Assembly: GCA_030562195.1 (NCBI GenBank)
Contig: CM060199.1
Coordinates: forward strand, 19,426,338 to 19,490,337
From: Nipponacmea schrenckii
Taxonomy: Eukaryota; Mollusca; Gastropoda; Lottiidae
DNA length: 64,000 bases
Direction: 5' to 3'
In this document: positions 45,190 to 57,542 of the stretch, in pieces
How positions within the stretch are numbered: the stretch's first letter is position 1
Layout of the letters: each line of letters opens with the position of its first letter
The notes under the pieces: model-generated
What the model saw: only the letters and a program-made list of their open reading frames with translations
Told to the model about the DNA's origin: nothing
The model's database searches: none
Translations under genes and position numbers: made by a program

Positions 45190-46343
45190 GAAATAGCTTA
45201 ATTTGAGGTTTATCTGTTCACTCGAACCACAAAGCCATGCTTCTCAAAGTTAATCAGTTTAAGTTGACAGGACGGTTTCTTAGATATTACCTTGATTGCA
45301 TGACGAATTTCCGTTCTAATCACAAAAAGTGACTGGTTAATTAACATGTTATAAGACTGATAGGCATGTCAGTATTTCTGCTGTATAAGCTATTTTAAGT
45401 AAGTATGAGCTTATATATATATATAGATTAGCCGTTTGGTACCCTGACTTGATTGGAAACCATTGATTTTTCTTATTGATGTTATACATCATGTAATTTG
45501 TTTTCTACATGCCTTGTTTTATTAAGTTAAGTATTGAGAGAGGTCATGGCGGTCTTCCATATTTGCTTTTATCCGAACTCTTTTAAGATTTGTTCTTACT
45601 TCATAAAGAAATCAAATACACTTCTCTCTGGATGACCAATCACCACCGAGGCAATACCAGACCACCAATTTAGGAATGGGTCTGTCTAGCAAATTCCCCT
45701 GTCTGATAGCTCACACGATAATAGAGCAAGTACATCTATTTACATCCGGTCAACTTCTATACATATAGAAATAGCTTAATTTGAGGTTTATCTGTTCACT
45801 CGAACCACAAAGCCATGCTTCTCAAAGTTAATCAGTTTAAGTTGACAGGACGGTTTCTTAGATATTACCTTGATTGCATGACGAATTTCCGTTCTAATCA
45901 CAAAAAGTGACTGGTTAATTAACATGTTATAAGACTGATAGGCATGTCAGTATTTCTGCTGTATAAGCTATTTTAAGTAAGTATGAGCTTATATATATAT
46001 ATAGATTAGCCGTTTGGTACCCTGACTTGATTGGAAACCATTGATTTTTCTTATTGATGTTATACATCATGTAATTTGTTTTCTACATGCCTTGTTTTAT
46101 TAAGTTAAGTATTGAGAGAGGTCATGGCGGTCTTCCATATTTGCTTTTATCCGAACTCTTTTAAGATTTGTTCTTACTTCATAAAGAAATCAAATACACT
46201 TCTCTCTGGATGACCAATCACCACCGAGGCAATACCAGACCACCAATTTAGGAATGGGTCTGTCTAGCAAATTCCCCTGTCTGATAGCTCACACGATAAT
46301 AGAGCAAGTACATCTATTTACATCCGGTCAACTTCTATACATA
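45190..46343. repeat. Exact 578-bp tandem duplication
   Basis: Copy 1 starts at 45190 (GAAATAGCTTAATTTG) and ends at 45765 (CTTCTATACATA). Copy 2 runs from 45768 to 46343. I see no difference between them, including an internal run of 14 bases of AT dinucleotides. Flanks diverge immediately outside. Either a very recent duplication or an assembly artefact. Confidence 0.93.
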
Positions 46344-48290
46344 AGCGAATGGTTTGTGATAATATCAGGGATGAACAAGACTGCGTTTATAAAAGCAATG
46401 ATGTGTAGGAACTCGATTCAAAACAAATTAGCTTAACAACCAATTCTCATTGTTAAAATTGTGCTCAATACATTAATTATTGTAGATATTATAGAGTTCC
46501 AGAGTTTCACGTTATGCAATCTCTAGACAACTCAGTCTTAACAATTTAAGTTGACTGCTCAAGTTAACGTTTTCAGTTATATCTTTGTTCAAATGTTTTT
46601 TTTTGCATATATATCTTTGCTCGACTATGATAAGTTGATTTATAATATTTACTGACAATCAAAACCTGGAGGTCATTCACTCAGTGCAATATCTATGCAA
46701 CTAAACGCGACTTTTAAACAAGTTGACATTACAAATTACCCACCATAGAGCGATGTCACCTACGAACCGAACACCGATTTGTGGTTTTCGCATAAAAATT
46801 GCTAAAGCTACAAATGAATAAATGATTAAAGCGACAAATAATTCTATGCAATTTCAGTTTCTCGTGGTAAGAATACATAAGATAATAAAGAAATTTGATC
46901 GTGTTCTTCTACAACAACTTGAAGTTTGAATATGTTGTGGGATTATCAAATTACTTATTTCAAACTCATTCTTACTAACCAAATTAATCTCTTTTAGCAA
47001 CTTCTCTGATCTAGTGATCTATCAATTAGTTTGTTCAATATTAACATACCCAGAAGTGGACATCTAGCTTAAAGAAAAATATTTTCATTCTCTCTTAGTC
47101 AAAACCACTAGTTTTAGTTTGAATTGTAGTTTCAGTTTGAATTGTTTTAATTTATTTGCAGATGTATGACGTCAATTTCTCAAACCTTCCATCGTCTGTT
47201 TCGGCTTCTTGATTTTAAAGACAATTACGTTAACCATTTTCCTTGTTTTTGAATGACCACTTCATCTAGAAAAAAAAACATACTTCATATGTGTCTGTCA
47301 ATTTTTGACAGAGTAAAGAAGTGTTACCGTGTCTCCCTCCAAATATACTAGAAATAGAGTTCAAAGGAAATATTGTCTTATCCTTTTGTCAGATTTAAAT
47401 GGGTACGGATAATCTGTTCAACTACCAAACCACCAGCATAGAAGGCTCCAACAAATCGAACTATGACCATCAATAACCACCTAGTTTGATATATCAGCAC
47501 CCGCTGAAAGCGAACGTTAACTTGCCATCCACCTACCTATACAGACCGGGGAAGATCAATGCGAAGAGTTTTAGCCAAGGATTTCATGAACACGAGTTAT
47601 CATTCTTGTTTTATATCTTTCGTTAGAGAATCAGCAATGGAACTGTAGCAGTGAATAATCTTTGACACTGTCAGGGAGGCACGCCAGTGTTTCAGCCTAT
47701 CCACCAGACTGATCTTTATACCCTTCTACAATAACAATCTTAGTAGCAGAAAATGATGGACCGACTAATTGATTAATTGGTTCGTGTTGGGGAATTATCA
47801 ATTTACTTGCTCTCTCCAACAAACGCTAGCATTTCAATTAATCTAATGATGTACCAGAATCAAAGTGTTAAGAGAATTTGACTTCTTCACACCAGGAGTA
47901 ATCGAATTATCACTATTACTGCCAACGATTTGCTATCTGTACATTATAATTATATTTATTAAACAAACTACTAACAGACACCGCCATGTTGTCAAATTAT
48001 TTGAAAACAGAAGGAAAACAATCTTATGATTTATGGAAAATAATGGAGTCAGGTTTCATAATCATTTATCAACAGAGGTTTATGGGTGTAGTTGGTATAT
48101 GGATATCGGTGTTTTTGCTCACATGATACGAGTCTCGCGTTATCTTTTAAGCACTTAAAGCTAAGACTGCAAAAAGGATTGATGTAAATCAATGCTTTCA
48201 TCGTCTTGATACACATACAAAGCTCTTCACAATCGTGTATAGCTTCACAAACGTGTAGTCTCTACACTATTACCTCACTTGTAAGTATTT
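46344..48290. other. Intergenic sequence, no feature recognised
   Basis: Moderately AT-rich with no repeat array, RNA gene or credible coding exon. A small direct repeat of AGTTTGAATTGTAGTTTCAG-type sequence occurs near 47115-47145. Confidence 0.55.
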
Positions 48291-48505
48291 CAGAAGGACT
48301 TATCATCCAGTCGTTCGGATGGGACAATAAATCGACACCCGTGTGCTTCAGAGTGTACGTTAAAGATCCCTCGAAAACTGGAAATCGCTAAAAGGATAGG
48401 CTTATGTCGCTGTCCCGGATAAATTTGTTGCTCGTCTTCATAAGGCTACAAGGTGCAAAAAGTAGGGCTTAAAACTCTATTCAGTTCATTTTGTTTCATT
48501 TACTA
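48290..48505 (+). repeat. SINE-like element: central domain plus 3' tail
   Basis: Best plus-strand copy of the family. It reads CCAGTCGTTCGGATGGGACA, then CCCGTGTGCTTCAGAGTGTA, CGTTAAAGATCCCTCG, GTCGCTGTCCCGGATAAAT, CGTCTTCATAAGGCTACAAG and the tail GGTGCAAAAAGTAGGGCTTA with ACTCTATTCAGTTCATTTTG. It links the central domain seen at 8250 and 12945 (both minus) to the isolated tails elsewhere. A tRNA-like head is not clear upstream. The GTTAAAGATCCC-type domain resembles SINEs I remember from molluscs. Confidence 0.65.
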
Positions 48506-50377
48506 TTACATCAGCATTGTCACATGCCAAAAGCTACTTAAATGGTTCATACCATCGAATGAAAATTAATACAATCTGATTAATGATACATTCATAACGG
48601 GCAGTATTGCATAATAATCAAATCACATTGCATGGTGAATGTGAATTTGCAGATGATTTGAGAGTAGGTCAGATAAGACGTCATATTGACAAATACTGCA
48701 GTTGCAGTAGAAACAGGAAAACTGAAAATAATGTCTGAGGCTATTGTTGACATTATGACATAGCGTTAAGGATACTCCCGGGGCTTGTTTGCAAGAATTT
48801 GTAGAAAAAAAATACTGTTATCTAGCTGATTAGGCCTACTCATTTTTCAATGGACAATGGTATGGTTTCTTTTAAAATGATGGAAAAGACTAGTGTCCAA
48901 AATGAATATACCACAGACTTAAAATATATAGCTTGAAAATGTACGAAAGAGAATTTTGAACGGCTATATTATGGTCCGTAGCTTCAGCATAACCTAAAAC
49001 TTAATACATGTATAATCAAAATTTTTTTTTTATTACCCTCCTGGTTGAAATTCTGTTAACTCCCCTTCTCACAAGAAAAGCGGCTATTGCAGTCAAGGTT
49101 AGAGACGCAGTTCGTAATAGCTTGATTTTGTGATGGTGATGAACCTGAAGACATCCTAGATGATACGATATGATACTTTGTTTGAAATGACATTTAGACG
49201 TGACTGTGGTCAAAGGCGCCCAGTGATTCTACTGCACTCAAGTGGTATAAAAACACCTTGGTAAAGAGTCCATTGACTGCTCGGTGAGTTACCATTAAGA
49301 TGATGGAATACACTAGTGTAGCCAATAAATCATCAATCAATGATCATAACGAGACACCTTATTACTGGTGGCAATCAACGTCTGTTTACATGCAGGAAAA
49401 TGTCAAGGTCGCTTGACATTATACTTATCTCCATGTCGTTGTTTATTTTCTGTGGTTTTTCACTTTGAACATTTTCAAGGTTTTGATGCGGTCGATCGCC
49501 GAACATTGATACATGTATATCCTTAAGCTGCATTGATAAAAGATCAATTTCTAAAGTCCGCTTAATTCTTTAGTCTGGAGTCTAACTAGAGGCAATGCCT
49601 TCAATAACATCTAAAGCCATGAAAACTGGTTTTTCTGTTCTATATTTTTGTTCTTTGTTGGATATACGACACATCCAAGGAAACTCGAGCAATTTGAAGA
49701 AACTGAGTAGAAATATGTACACAGTACATCTCTCTTCTCGCTAAATCTCCATCATTACACACTTCGTGGCATAATTCAATTCAGTGCAAGAGTATGTTTT
49801 ATCTTTATTCATAATCATTCTAACATACTTCAAAGTCTTTTATCTTAAAATAAATTGCCATTGACCTTCTTATCATAAATAAAAAATGCACTTTTTATTT
49901 TCATGTTGCTCTTCTAAGCCGTCTCAGATTAATTTCGGTTGATTTATAGAAATTCGTCTCGCGAAAGTGATATTCAGCATTGATTATAGAATTGATTTTC
50001 TGTCAAAATTCCTCACTAAAATTGGCGATTTATTTATTGAATGGAAACTGTTTACTTAAATTTCCATTATTCAGTAATATATCTATCTTAATCAACAAAT
50101 ACTAAGTTAGTTAGACCTAATAACGCGTTGTTTTTTAGCTTTTACCTGGGGCAATGAACTGAATCCTGGCTGAGTACGTTATAAGCCATTTTAACTTTCA
50201 ACCGCGGATAATTCTAGACATACTTGAGCTGTAAAGACTTTAATTGAAAAGCTTAGCTAAACATTCCTGTTTCTGAGACCTGAGGTATGATTTGGCGAAC
50301 ATGGGCGGTTGGAATTCGAAAGAAAACAGGCTAATGTAGCAAACTATCCTTAAAATCGGTAAAATCGGTTAAATCAG
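48506..50377. other. Intergenic sequence, no feature recognised
   Basis: No coding exon, RNA or array identified. Short frames (49016-49213, minus) have no family signature. Confidence 0.55.
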
Positions 50378-50415
50378 GTACTTGAATTAGGACATAAAAC
50401 ACATTTCATTTTGAG
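50378..50415 (+). repeat. Weak SINE 3' tail fragment
   Basis: GGTACTTGAATTAGGACATA then AAACACATTTCATTTTG: a diverged copy of the shared tail (TAGGACRTAAAACWCCATTT). Confidence 0.35.
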
Positions 50416-50503
50416 TGTCAAATCGTCATCGTTTCCCGACTACGGAAATATTCTAAGGCCAATTTTGATTATAAATATTTAGGTATGATATTTAATTTCT
50501 ATC

Positions 50504-50837
50504 ACTTGTATTCTCACTTGTATTACCAAGTCCAAGTCCTATCACTTGTTTTACAAAGACCAAGTCCTCTCACCTGTATTACAAAGACTAAGTCCTCTCA
50601 CTTGTATTTCAAAGACCAAGTCCTATCACTTGTATTACGAGGACCAAGTCCTATCACTTGTATTACCAAAGACCAAGTCCTCTCACTTCTATTTCCAAGT
50701 CCAAGTCATCTCACCTGTATTACCAAATCATCTCACCTGTATTACCAAGTCCTCTCACCTGTATTACCAAGTCCTCTCACCTGTATTACCAAATCCTCTC
50801 ACCTGTATTACCAAGTCCTCTCACCTGTATTACCAAG
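50504..50837. repeat. Minisatellite with 28-bp and 22-bp unit classes
   Basis: The 5' half has 28-bp units (AAAGACCAAGTCCTATCACT + TGTATTAC). The 3' half has 22-bp units (CAAGTCCTCTCACCTGTATT + AC) in which AAAGAC is missing. Three overlapping plus-strand open frames (up to 150 codons, serine, proline and tyrosine rich) are products of the repeat. Confidence 0.95.
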
Positions 50838-51317
50838 GTGGTTTGGACACGATCCCCATATTATATTTTATTTACGTCGGTACAGACAACCTTCTTTTAA
50901 CTTATTCGTATACAATGAAATTTTAACCTTTGTCTAAAAGGGTCAAGAAATAACATTAACGGCTTTGTTCGATAAACTTCTGTAGGACGTCAAATAGCGT
51001 AGCCGACAATTCTACCATAAAACCATCTTTGACGTTAATCAGTCAAGTTGTCTGAGATGTCGTCTGTATGGTGGTGATGATAAGGACTGAATAAATAGGA
51101 TTCTAGAAAAGTACACCTTGGTTATTAACTGAATGACTTCCTACTCTCACTATTCATTCGATCTATTCAGAGTGTTGTAGTGTGCCACGGAGCTTAGGAA
51201 CAGCGGCCACAATGCAGTGTTCAACCAAGAGAATAAACAATATCATGCTCTTTCCAAAACGGTGACTTATTTTCCAAAATTTGCTCTTTCCGGTTCATTT
51301 TTGAAGGATCTCCTCAT

Positions 51318-51425
51318 CATCGCAATGTCAAGTTATTACGATCCTTAACTGCAAGAGCCTTTTCTTTCTTGTAATACAGAAGTTTTGTAAATGCCACGAT
51401 TTGATTTGATTGCATGCAGCCAATC
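51318..51425 (+). repeat. Dispersed repeat, copy 1
   Basis: ATGTCAAG..., ACAGAAGTTTTGTAAATGCC and a following ATTTGATTTGATT block match 54745-54870 (ATGTCAAG, CACAGAAGTTTGTAAATGCA, ATTTGGTTGGATT, then CCAATCA). An old interspersed element of unknown class. Confidence 0.45.
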
Positions 51426-51451
51426 AAGGTTCTCGAAAGTGTACGTATGGC

Positions 51452-51612
51452 AGATCCTTTACAAAATAAGTCAAATCCTTTCCAAAATAAATCAGATCTT
51501 TCGTCTTACATGTTCAATCCTTTCAAATATGTCAGATTCTTTCAAGAAAATGTCACATCCTTTCAAATATATGTCAAATTTTTCAAGAAAATGTCAGATT
51601 CTTCCTCTTATT
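51452..51612. repeat. Degenerate minisatellite, unit about 21 bp
   Basis: About seven diverged units of GTCAGATTCTTTCAAGAAAAT, CAAATCCTTTCCAAAATAA and similar. Confidence 0.8.
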
Positions 51613-51759
51613 TCAAGTAGGCCTCATTGAGATAAAGAAACGTTTTCCTCATTGCACACATCGTGATGTTGTCGGAGTTTTCAAGGCTGGTCATAAGATG
51701 AAAGAAAATGTTAATTTGTCTTTGTCTACCAACTAACTCGCCGTGACAACAGTCGTGAC

Positions 51760-52321
51760 AATTGGCTTTACCAGTGCATATGAATAAATTCAACTGGCTT
51801 TTCCACAGCATAACAAAATTCAATTGACTTTACCACTGCAGCTAAAGAGATTCAATTAGCTTTACCGCTGCATATAAAGAGATTCAATTAGCTTTACCAC
51901 TGCATATAAAGAGATTCAACTGGCTTCACCACTGCATAAAAAATTCAATTGACTTTACCACTGTCATAAAGAGATTCAATTGGCTTTACCACTGCATATA
52001 AAGAGATTCAATTGGCTTTACCACTGCATATAAAGAGATTCAATTAGCTGTACCACTGCAAATAAAGAGATTCAATTAGCTGTTCCACTGCATATAAAGA
52101 GATTCAATTAGCAGTACTACTGCAAATAAAGAGATTCAATTAGCTGTACCACTGCAAATAAAGAGATTCAATTAGCTGTACCACTGCATATAAAGAGATT
52201 CAATTAGCTGTACTACTGCAAATAAAGAGATTCAATTAACTGTACCACTGCAAATAAAGAGATTCAATTAGCTGTACCACTGCAAATAAAGAGATTCAAT
52301 TAGCTGTTCCACTGCATATAA
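51760..52321. repeat. 33-bp minisatellite
   Basis: About 17 units of GCTGTACCACTGCATATAAA + GAGATTCAATTAG; variants include GCTTTACC and TGCAAATAAA. Early units are shorter and more diverged; later ones are near identical. Confidence 0.96.
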
Positions 52322-54034
52322 ATGTATAGAAAGAATGAGCTTTTCATTCGCATATATGGCACTTCCTAATTATCCACTAGTGTCCATTATAAGAAGCCCA
52401 AAACAATGACATGTATTTTTGGTCAGAAATGATTATAATACTTATATGCCCTCTTTGCACTTTCTTTTATAAATACCCTCGTATCGGTGCTTGTATGAGG
52501 GCCTCTTGAATCAACTTCCTGATTTCTGTAATGAAATCTATCTGGAGAATCTAATTAGCGGACATCAAGTCGTCTTATGTTTTACAACATTGATAGATCA
52601 TAAGATATTTCGGTAGATGACCTTCACTCCAATTCTAAAAAGCAGAAAAACAAATCATACTCCAGAGTAGAGTTTACATCGTCTGGAGATGAATAGAAAT
52701 GAAATGAAATGAATGGAGTTTTACGTCCTACTCTTCTGCACCTTATGGGCTAATGAAGACGGTGAAGATGAATAGAACTGTTGTCTCTAAAGCTTTAATA
52801 TTAAGACATATACAGTACAACATTCAGCCTTAAAGCTACCTTCCAAACCAATGAATATCAAAGTAATTTAAAACCTACTACCATTTTCACCCGGAACTCA
52901 TTCCCATGGTATCTTATTTTTATTTCCTCAATTTCAAATTTACTCTTTAACGCTTTGAAAAATATCTCAAGGAACGGAAATTCGGAAATAAGACTTATTT
53001 CTACTGCTTAAAGCATGATGTTAACTGTCTTCAGAAGCCACACAAAATGAAAATAGCAGTTGAATGGCCTTCTCTCTTGTTATTTTATTAACAATATCTT
53101 CCTCAAGTACATCTTAATCGATAATATTACAATTCTATTCATTTACCATAAGAATTGTAAGCATGGGAATGTTGATTTGGTTAATTAAGATCTGCGGTGA
53201 TTATTGGTTATTCAAGGACAATCTAATTAACACAAGACTTACTTATTCCTTAGCATCAATTACAATGGTATGTTATAATAAACAGTGCAGATACATGTAT
53301 ATCATTTTCCAGAAATCATGTTAAAAATTTCCAATATGTCATATGGGAGCATGATCATTACTTAGTTTCTGGAAAAAATTCAATACATCATGACCGTGGA
53401 AATCTTGAGCTAGTCAAAATGAAAGCAGACCACTGTATTTTATCAACATAAAATTTTATTTTATGCGCTTGACTGTCACTACACTTAAAACGACAAATTC
53501 CGAATCTAAATAAACAATTGTCAAAACTAGGCATGCAATAATTGACACAAAACATTTTGTTGGAATGAGTCCTATATACAAACTCTTAGCTGAGTAGACT
53601 TCCTTAGATTTGATTTTCCAAGAGAATTACCGGAAGAAGAAAATGTAGAGATACAGCACCGTTACTAATAATCGGAAGACAATATTGCTAGCTGAAACAA
53701 GATTTGTACGATGATGGTGGATTAAATTCAAAATATTATTACACTACTAGGTGTCACTAACCCACTTATTTACACATCGTTTATTTAGCTTAACTATCTG
53801 TTTTGTTTGAATTAACTTTTTTAAGGGTTTTTATTCACAGAAACGTTATTTCAAGTATTATTTAAAGCTACATCTCAAAACATAATGTTGGTCTTCCTTT
53901 ATTTCTGCTTATATTTTAAAGTCTTTCATCATGGTAGTTTATACCTTAGTATGCTATTCAAGTAAAATCAAAGTATAAGACAAGGTACGGGCGTGGCTCG
54001 ATGTCCGTCCGGGAATATTGATATTGCACCTCGT
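52322..54034. other. Intergenic sequence with one SINE tail
   Basis: Apart from the minus-strand SINE tail at 52694-52763 and a TGAAGGTCA half-site on the minus strand at 52618-52626, I see no feature. Confidence 0.55.
52694..52763 (-). repeat. SINE 3' end, best preserved tail
   Basis: On the minus strand: CGTCTTCATTAGCCCATAAG, GTGCAGAAGAGTAGGACGTA, AAACTCCATTCATTTCATTT, CATTTC. It ends in (ATTTC)n. This is the clearest version of the family tail and matches the end of the element at 48290-48505. Confidence 0.72.
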
Positions 54035-54226
54035 TTAATCCAGCCTTTTAGCCTTTAGTCGTAGTTTTTGGCAAGCTGTTCGTAGTTTACAACGACTTGC
54101 TTCCCGTTCTACCATAAAGTGAACAGCAAGTACTTTCCTTGTATCTGTATCACTAACAAGGGGAATTCGTGATGAAAAACATGACACCTTAAACATGTCA
54201 GCCTCTCCAACCTGCATCTCTGACAT
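54035..54226 (-). CDS. Doubtful 63-codon open frame, unrecognised
   Basis: Starts MSEMQVGEADMFKV and ends KLRLKAKRLD. Its composition is more protein-like than that of neighbouring frames: mixed charged and hydrophobic residues, basic C-terminus and no simple repeats. I recognise no domain. It could be an exon or pseudogene fragment of an unseen gene or old transposon, or chance. No clear splice sites were confirmed at its ends. Confidence 0.15.
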   Translation of the reverse strand: MSEMQVGEADMFKVSCFSSRIPLVSDTDTRKVLAVHFMVEREASRCKLRTACQKLRLKAKRLD

Positions 54227-54744
54227 AAGGAAAATGGGTTAAAAAAGCTGTAAGTATTCACAATGTGACGTTATTGTTTTATGGTCCACAAATATTCAAT
54301 TTCTATATTTTGAACGCGAAATTGGTTTCGTCTGACTCTTTATTGCAAATGATCTTGAAGTTCACCATCATTGAAACAAAAGAAAATTTCTGATTGAAAT
54401 GTTTATTTGGTAGACTATTATATCCAGACAGGTTAATGACTACAAAATTATCAAGGGATTCGTTTTAATCTGTAAACTCTTTCAATAGGTCATAAAATTA
54501 TTCTGAAATAACTGTGCTCTTTTTTCGCTCCAGCTGTGAAATGTTTATCAATTTATCTATCAGAAGGTTATTATTATTGAAAATTTCAAGATTCCACAAG
54601 CACTTTTCGGTCATTGTCGGTAAGCCAAAGGACCATGACATTTAAGAGGAACTCATACACTTATAAGATAATTTCAAACCCTTTCACTGTAGTACCCATT
54701 CTTGGAATACCATGATGTCACACAAAACATCATGGCATATTCAC
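54227..54744. other. Intergenic sequence, no feature recognised
   Basis: AT-rich sequence without repeats, RNA genes or credible frames. Confidence 0.5.
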
Positions 54745-54870
54745 TATGTCAAGATATTATAAAATTGGTCTTATATTTTGAAGTGCTACATTTCTTTATG
54801 TCACAGAAGTTTGTAAATGCAGCAATTTGGTTGGATTATGCTCTAGCGAATACTGTGTATATCCAATCAG
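54745..54870 (+). repeat. Dispersed repeat, copy 2
   Basis: Partner of 51318-51425; shares ATGTCAAG and ACAGAAGTTTGTAAATGC followed by ATTTGGTTGGATT. A 60-codon frame here is inside the repeat. Confidence 0.45.
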
Positions 54871-55076
54871 AAGACTCGACGTAAAGCCTATACACAATAA
54901 TCTATAATGTTTACAGTCTTTTTGTCCAGGGCTCTAACTTGCTGCCATAAGAAAGGTGTCTTTTTATTATATAAAATAGGCCTAATGACAACGTTAGACA
55001 TAGCTTGGGATTGTGAAGATGAATATTGCAAGTAACTTTTCTGTACTTAAACTTTCTACAGGCAATATTATCAATG

Positions 55077-55126
55077 AATAAATGAATATGCAATAATCAA
55101 AAAAAAAAAAAAAAAAAAAAAAAAAA
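55077..55126 (+). other. AATAAA followed by a 28-base A tract: possible retrocopy 3' end
   Basis: AATAAA at 55077-55082, then after 16 bp an uninterrupted run of 28 A at 55099-55126. This spacing is what a retrotransposed polyadenylated RNA leaves. The source transcript is not recognised and no target-site duplication was found, so a simple A-tract is the alternative. Confidence 0.35.
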
Positions 55127-57300
55127 GAATTGTCTATAAAAAGTGATATTGGTGTGTATATTTTCAGCAGGATATATCCGTTGGGTGTAATTCATTCAGG
55201 CAGTATTTGCATGGTATTCAACTATTAAAATAAGATTGATATAAATTTCTTTGACGACTTATTAATATTGACTATTATTGCTTTATAAGCATTATTATAA
55301 TACTATTATAAAATCGGCCAGGAGTGCTTGACTTCTTACTGGAAGATTAATAAAAGGCGAGTATTGGCTATTTTCATTTTAGTTATCTACAACATATGCC
55401 CACTTTTGAAGAAGATTTTTCTACCATCATCGGGTTTAAACTGGGTAAGAAGAACTTTTAACAAAACTTACAATGTGTCCACGTGGTGTAATATATTTAC
55501 ACGTATAACGGTACTTTAAGTAAAAATAATAAGATAAATAATACTAATACCTAAACATGACACAAATCTAAAATTTTACTTCCTTTTACGTAAAACCTGT
55601 CACATAAGGTGATATTTTTACAACCGGTTACCGGCCTAGCTTGTTTTTTTATACTGCCTTTGAAAAATGAAAAGACAGTTTGGTTTTATAGTCGAAGACA
55701 ACAACCACCACCAGCCGCAGAAAAAAACCCCCAAGAAACAAGAATTTCATATCACAAATTTCCAGGGGAATCAATTAAAAATATATACTATTGTCTTATA
55801 CATTTTTCTTGGAAACCCCTAAACAGGAATTTCAATCAGGTTTACAAGGATCCATTCTACCAGCTGGCCCTTGACCAAAACTTTGGCATTGCTCTTACCT
55901 GATGGAAATATGGTTTCAAATTAATTAACTGAAACATCATTATAAATACCATTATAAATGTCTATTTTATATAAATTGTATGGATATTTATCAAGCCGGA
56001 TCCAAAGTATTTTGAAATTTTTCAACTATTTTATGGCCTTTACGTACATTCACACTTGTAATTTCATAACCTATGAACGCGATTTAAAATTATAAAAGAA
56101 AAAAAAACACCGAAAAAATAAGTTCAGTACGCCTTCAATATAATTTACAATTTTCACAATGATAAGAGCACTTATCATTGTTTTTAAAGGAAAACTATCA
56201 CTTTGAATATACATGAAATGTGTCCTAAGTTAGACTTACTAAATGCTTAAGCAAAAATTCCTTCAATCGACCCGGCATTGTCCGTCTTCATAAGCCCATC
56301 AGTTGCAGAAGAGGAGTAAACATTTATTCATTCATTTCGATTATGGTTAATGCAATAAAATATGTTAAAATCAACAGTTTCTCACTGTCGATTCATAAGC
56401 ATAAAATTATTTTCATATTCCTGGAACACTGTCGCTTCTAGAGCATACACTGGTGGGTATGTATGTATTTTGTTTAGATTTGTAATATGGAGTGAATTTC
56501 CTTATAAGTAACAACCATTACTAAAGAACATATCTGTATATTGTAGAACTCCACGTGACAGAGTATATGAGTCTGTTATTTAAGCCCTGGAAAAGGTTTC
56601 TGAATTACATGCCAATTGCTGATGTTTTAAACATCACAAACTGTCATTTGATGAATTGCTTTTAAGTCTGCAGGTTTATGGCGTAATTAAAATAATCTCT
56701 TTATGATGCTAAAAAGCAATTATATTGCTATCACCAACAGTTTTTGGAATTTGTTACTCCGCAGGTGAAATTTGTCGCCCTGAAAAGTGATAATGACATA
56801 GTTATATTAACCTTAGTTTGTCAAAATAACAGTTAAATTGCTATTAGAAAATTTGTAATTCCAGATCTTTTTGTTGATGATTTTTCATGTAGATTTCTAA
56901 GTAAATCGTTCATCACATAATATATTACTATTGCAGAAAATTGGTGTATCACATCGTAATGAAGAAAACCTATTCTCTTATAGTTCTTATTCAGCACCTC
57001 TGTAACATTTTCGTTAATACTAGTATTCACCAGCTGCATCATCTTCATCATAATTAGCAGCAGCTAATTCCTCAGCTATACCGTTCATTGTCTTCTTCAT
57101 CACCTTTCATCAAAGACACTGGAACCCCATTTATCACCATCGACATTTTCTTCACCATTAAGACGGCATCAAACATTTTGTAAGTGCACAGCGTAGTGTT
57201 TTACTGCCCGACAATGCAATCTATCAGTTTAATATTCAGTACTGTTTTTATTTAGCTAATGACGAACAACTTGTATTATATTACCTATGATGCTTACATG
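55127..57300. other. Intergenic sequence with one SINE tail
   Basis: Contains the SINE tail at 56281-56340. Frames at 55328-55519 and 55609-55902 have no recognisable family. Nothing else is supported. Confidence 0.5.
56281..56340 (+). repeat. SINE 3' tail fragment
   Basis: TCCGTCTTCATAAGCCCATC, AGTTGCAGAAGAGGAGTAAA, CATTTATTCATTCATTTC: aligns with the reverse complement of 52694-52763 and ends in an ATTC-type simple repeat. Confidence 0.6.
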
Positions 57301-57542
57301 GAAATAACACACGAACGCAGATCACAGCCATTCTGGCTCACTACCTCGATTTGATAAGTCGGTTTCTAAAAAAAGCCTGTTACATTTCAAATAAGCCTTC
57401 AGATGCAATTTAAAATTTAGAAATTGCCTTAAATGTGTTTTGAAGGCTTTAATAAAATACTATGAACTTGTCAAAAATTAGATTTTTTATGTCGAGGTAG
57501 TGGGTCAAAATGGCCGTCAACTACGTTCGTGTGTGTTATTTC
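57301..57542. mobile_element. Foldback / MITE-like element with about 50-bp inverted ends
   Basis: The left arm 57301-57350 (GAAATAACACACGAACGCAG ... TGGCTCACTACCTCGAT) is inverted at 57491-57542 (GTCGAGGTAGTGGGTCAAAA ... CGTTCGTGTGTGTTATTTC). The inner part is also palindromic: AATAAGCCTTCAGATGCAATTT against AAATTGCCTTAAATGTGTTT then TGAAGGCTT. 242 bp with no coding capacity, so a non-autonomous DNA element or foldback repeat. A target-site duplication is not clear. Confidence 0.72.

Noticed and set aside
50485..50937. 150-codon plus-strand frame plus two overlapping frames, S/P/Y-rich
   Set aside because: Minisatellite by-products in three frames; not a repetitive secreted protein, since no signal peptide and no splice or promoter context were seen.
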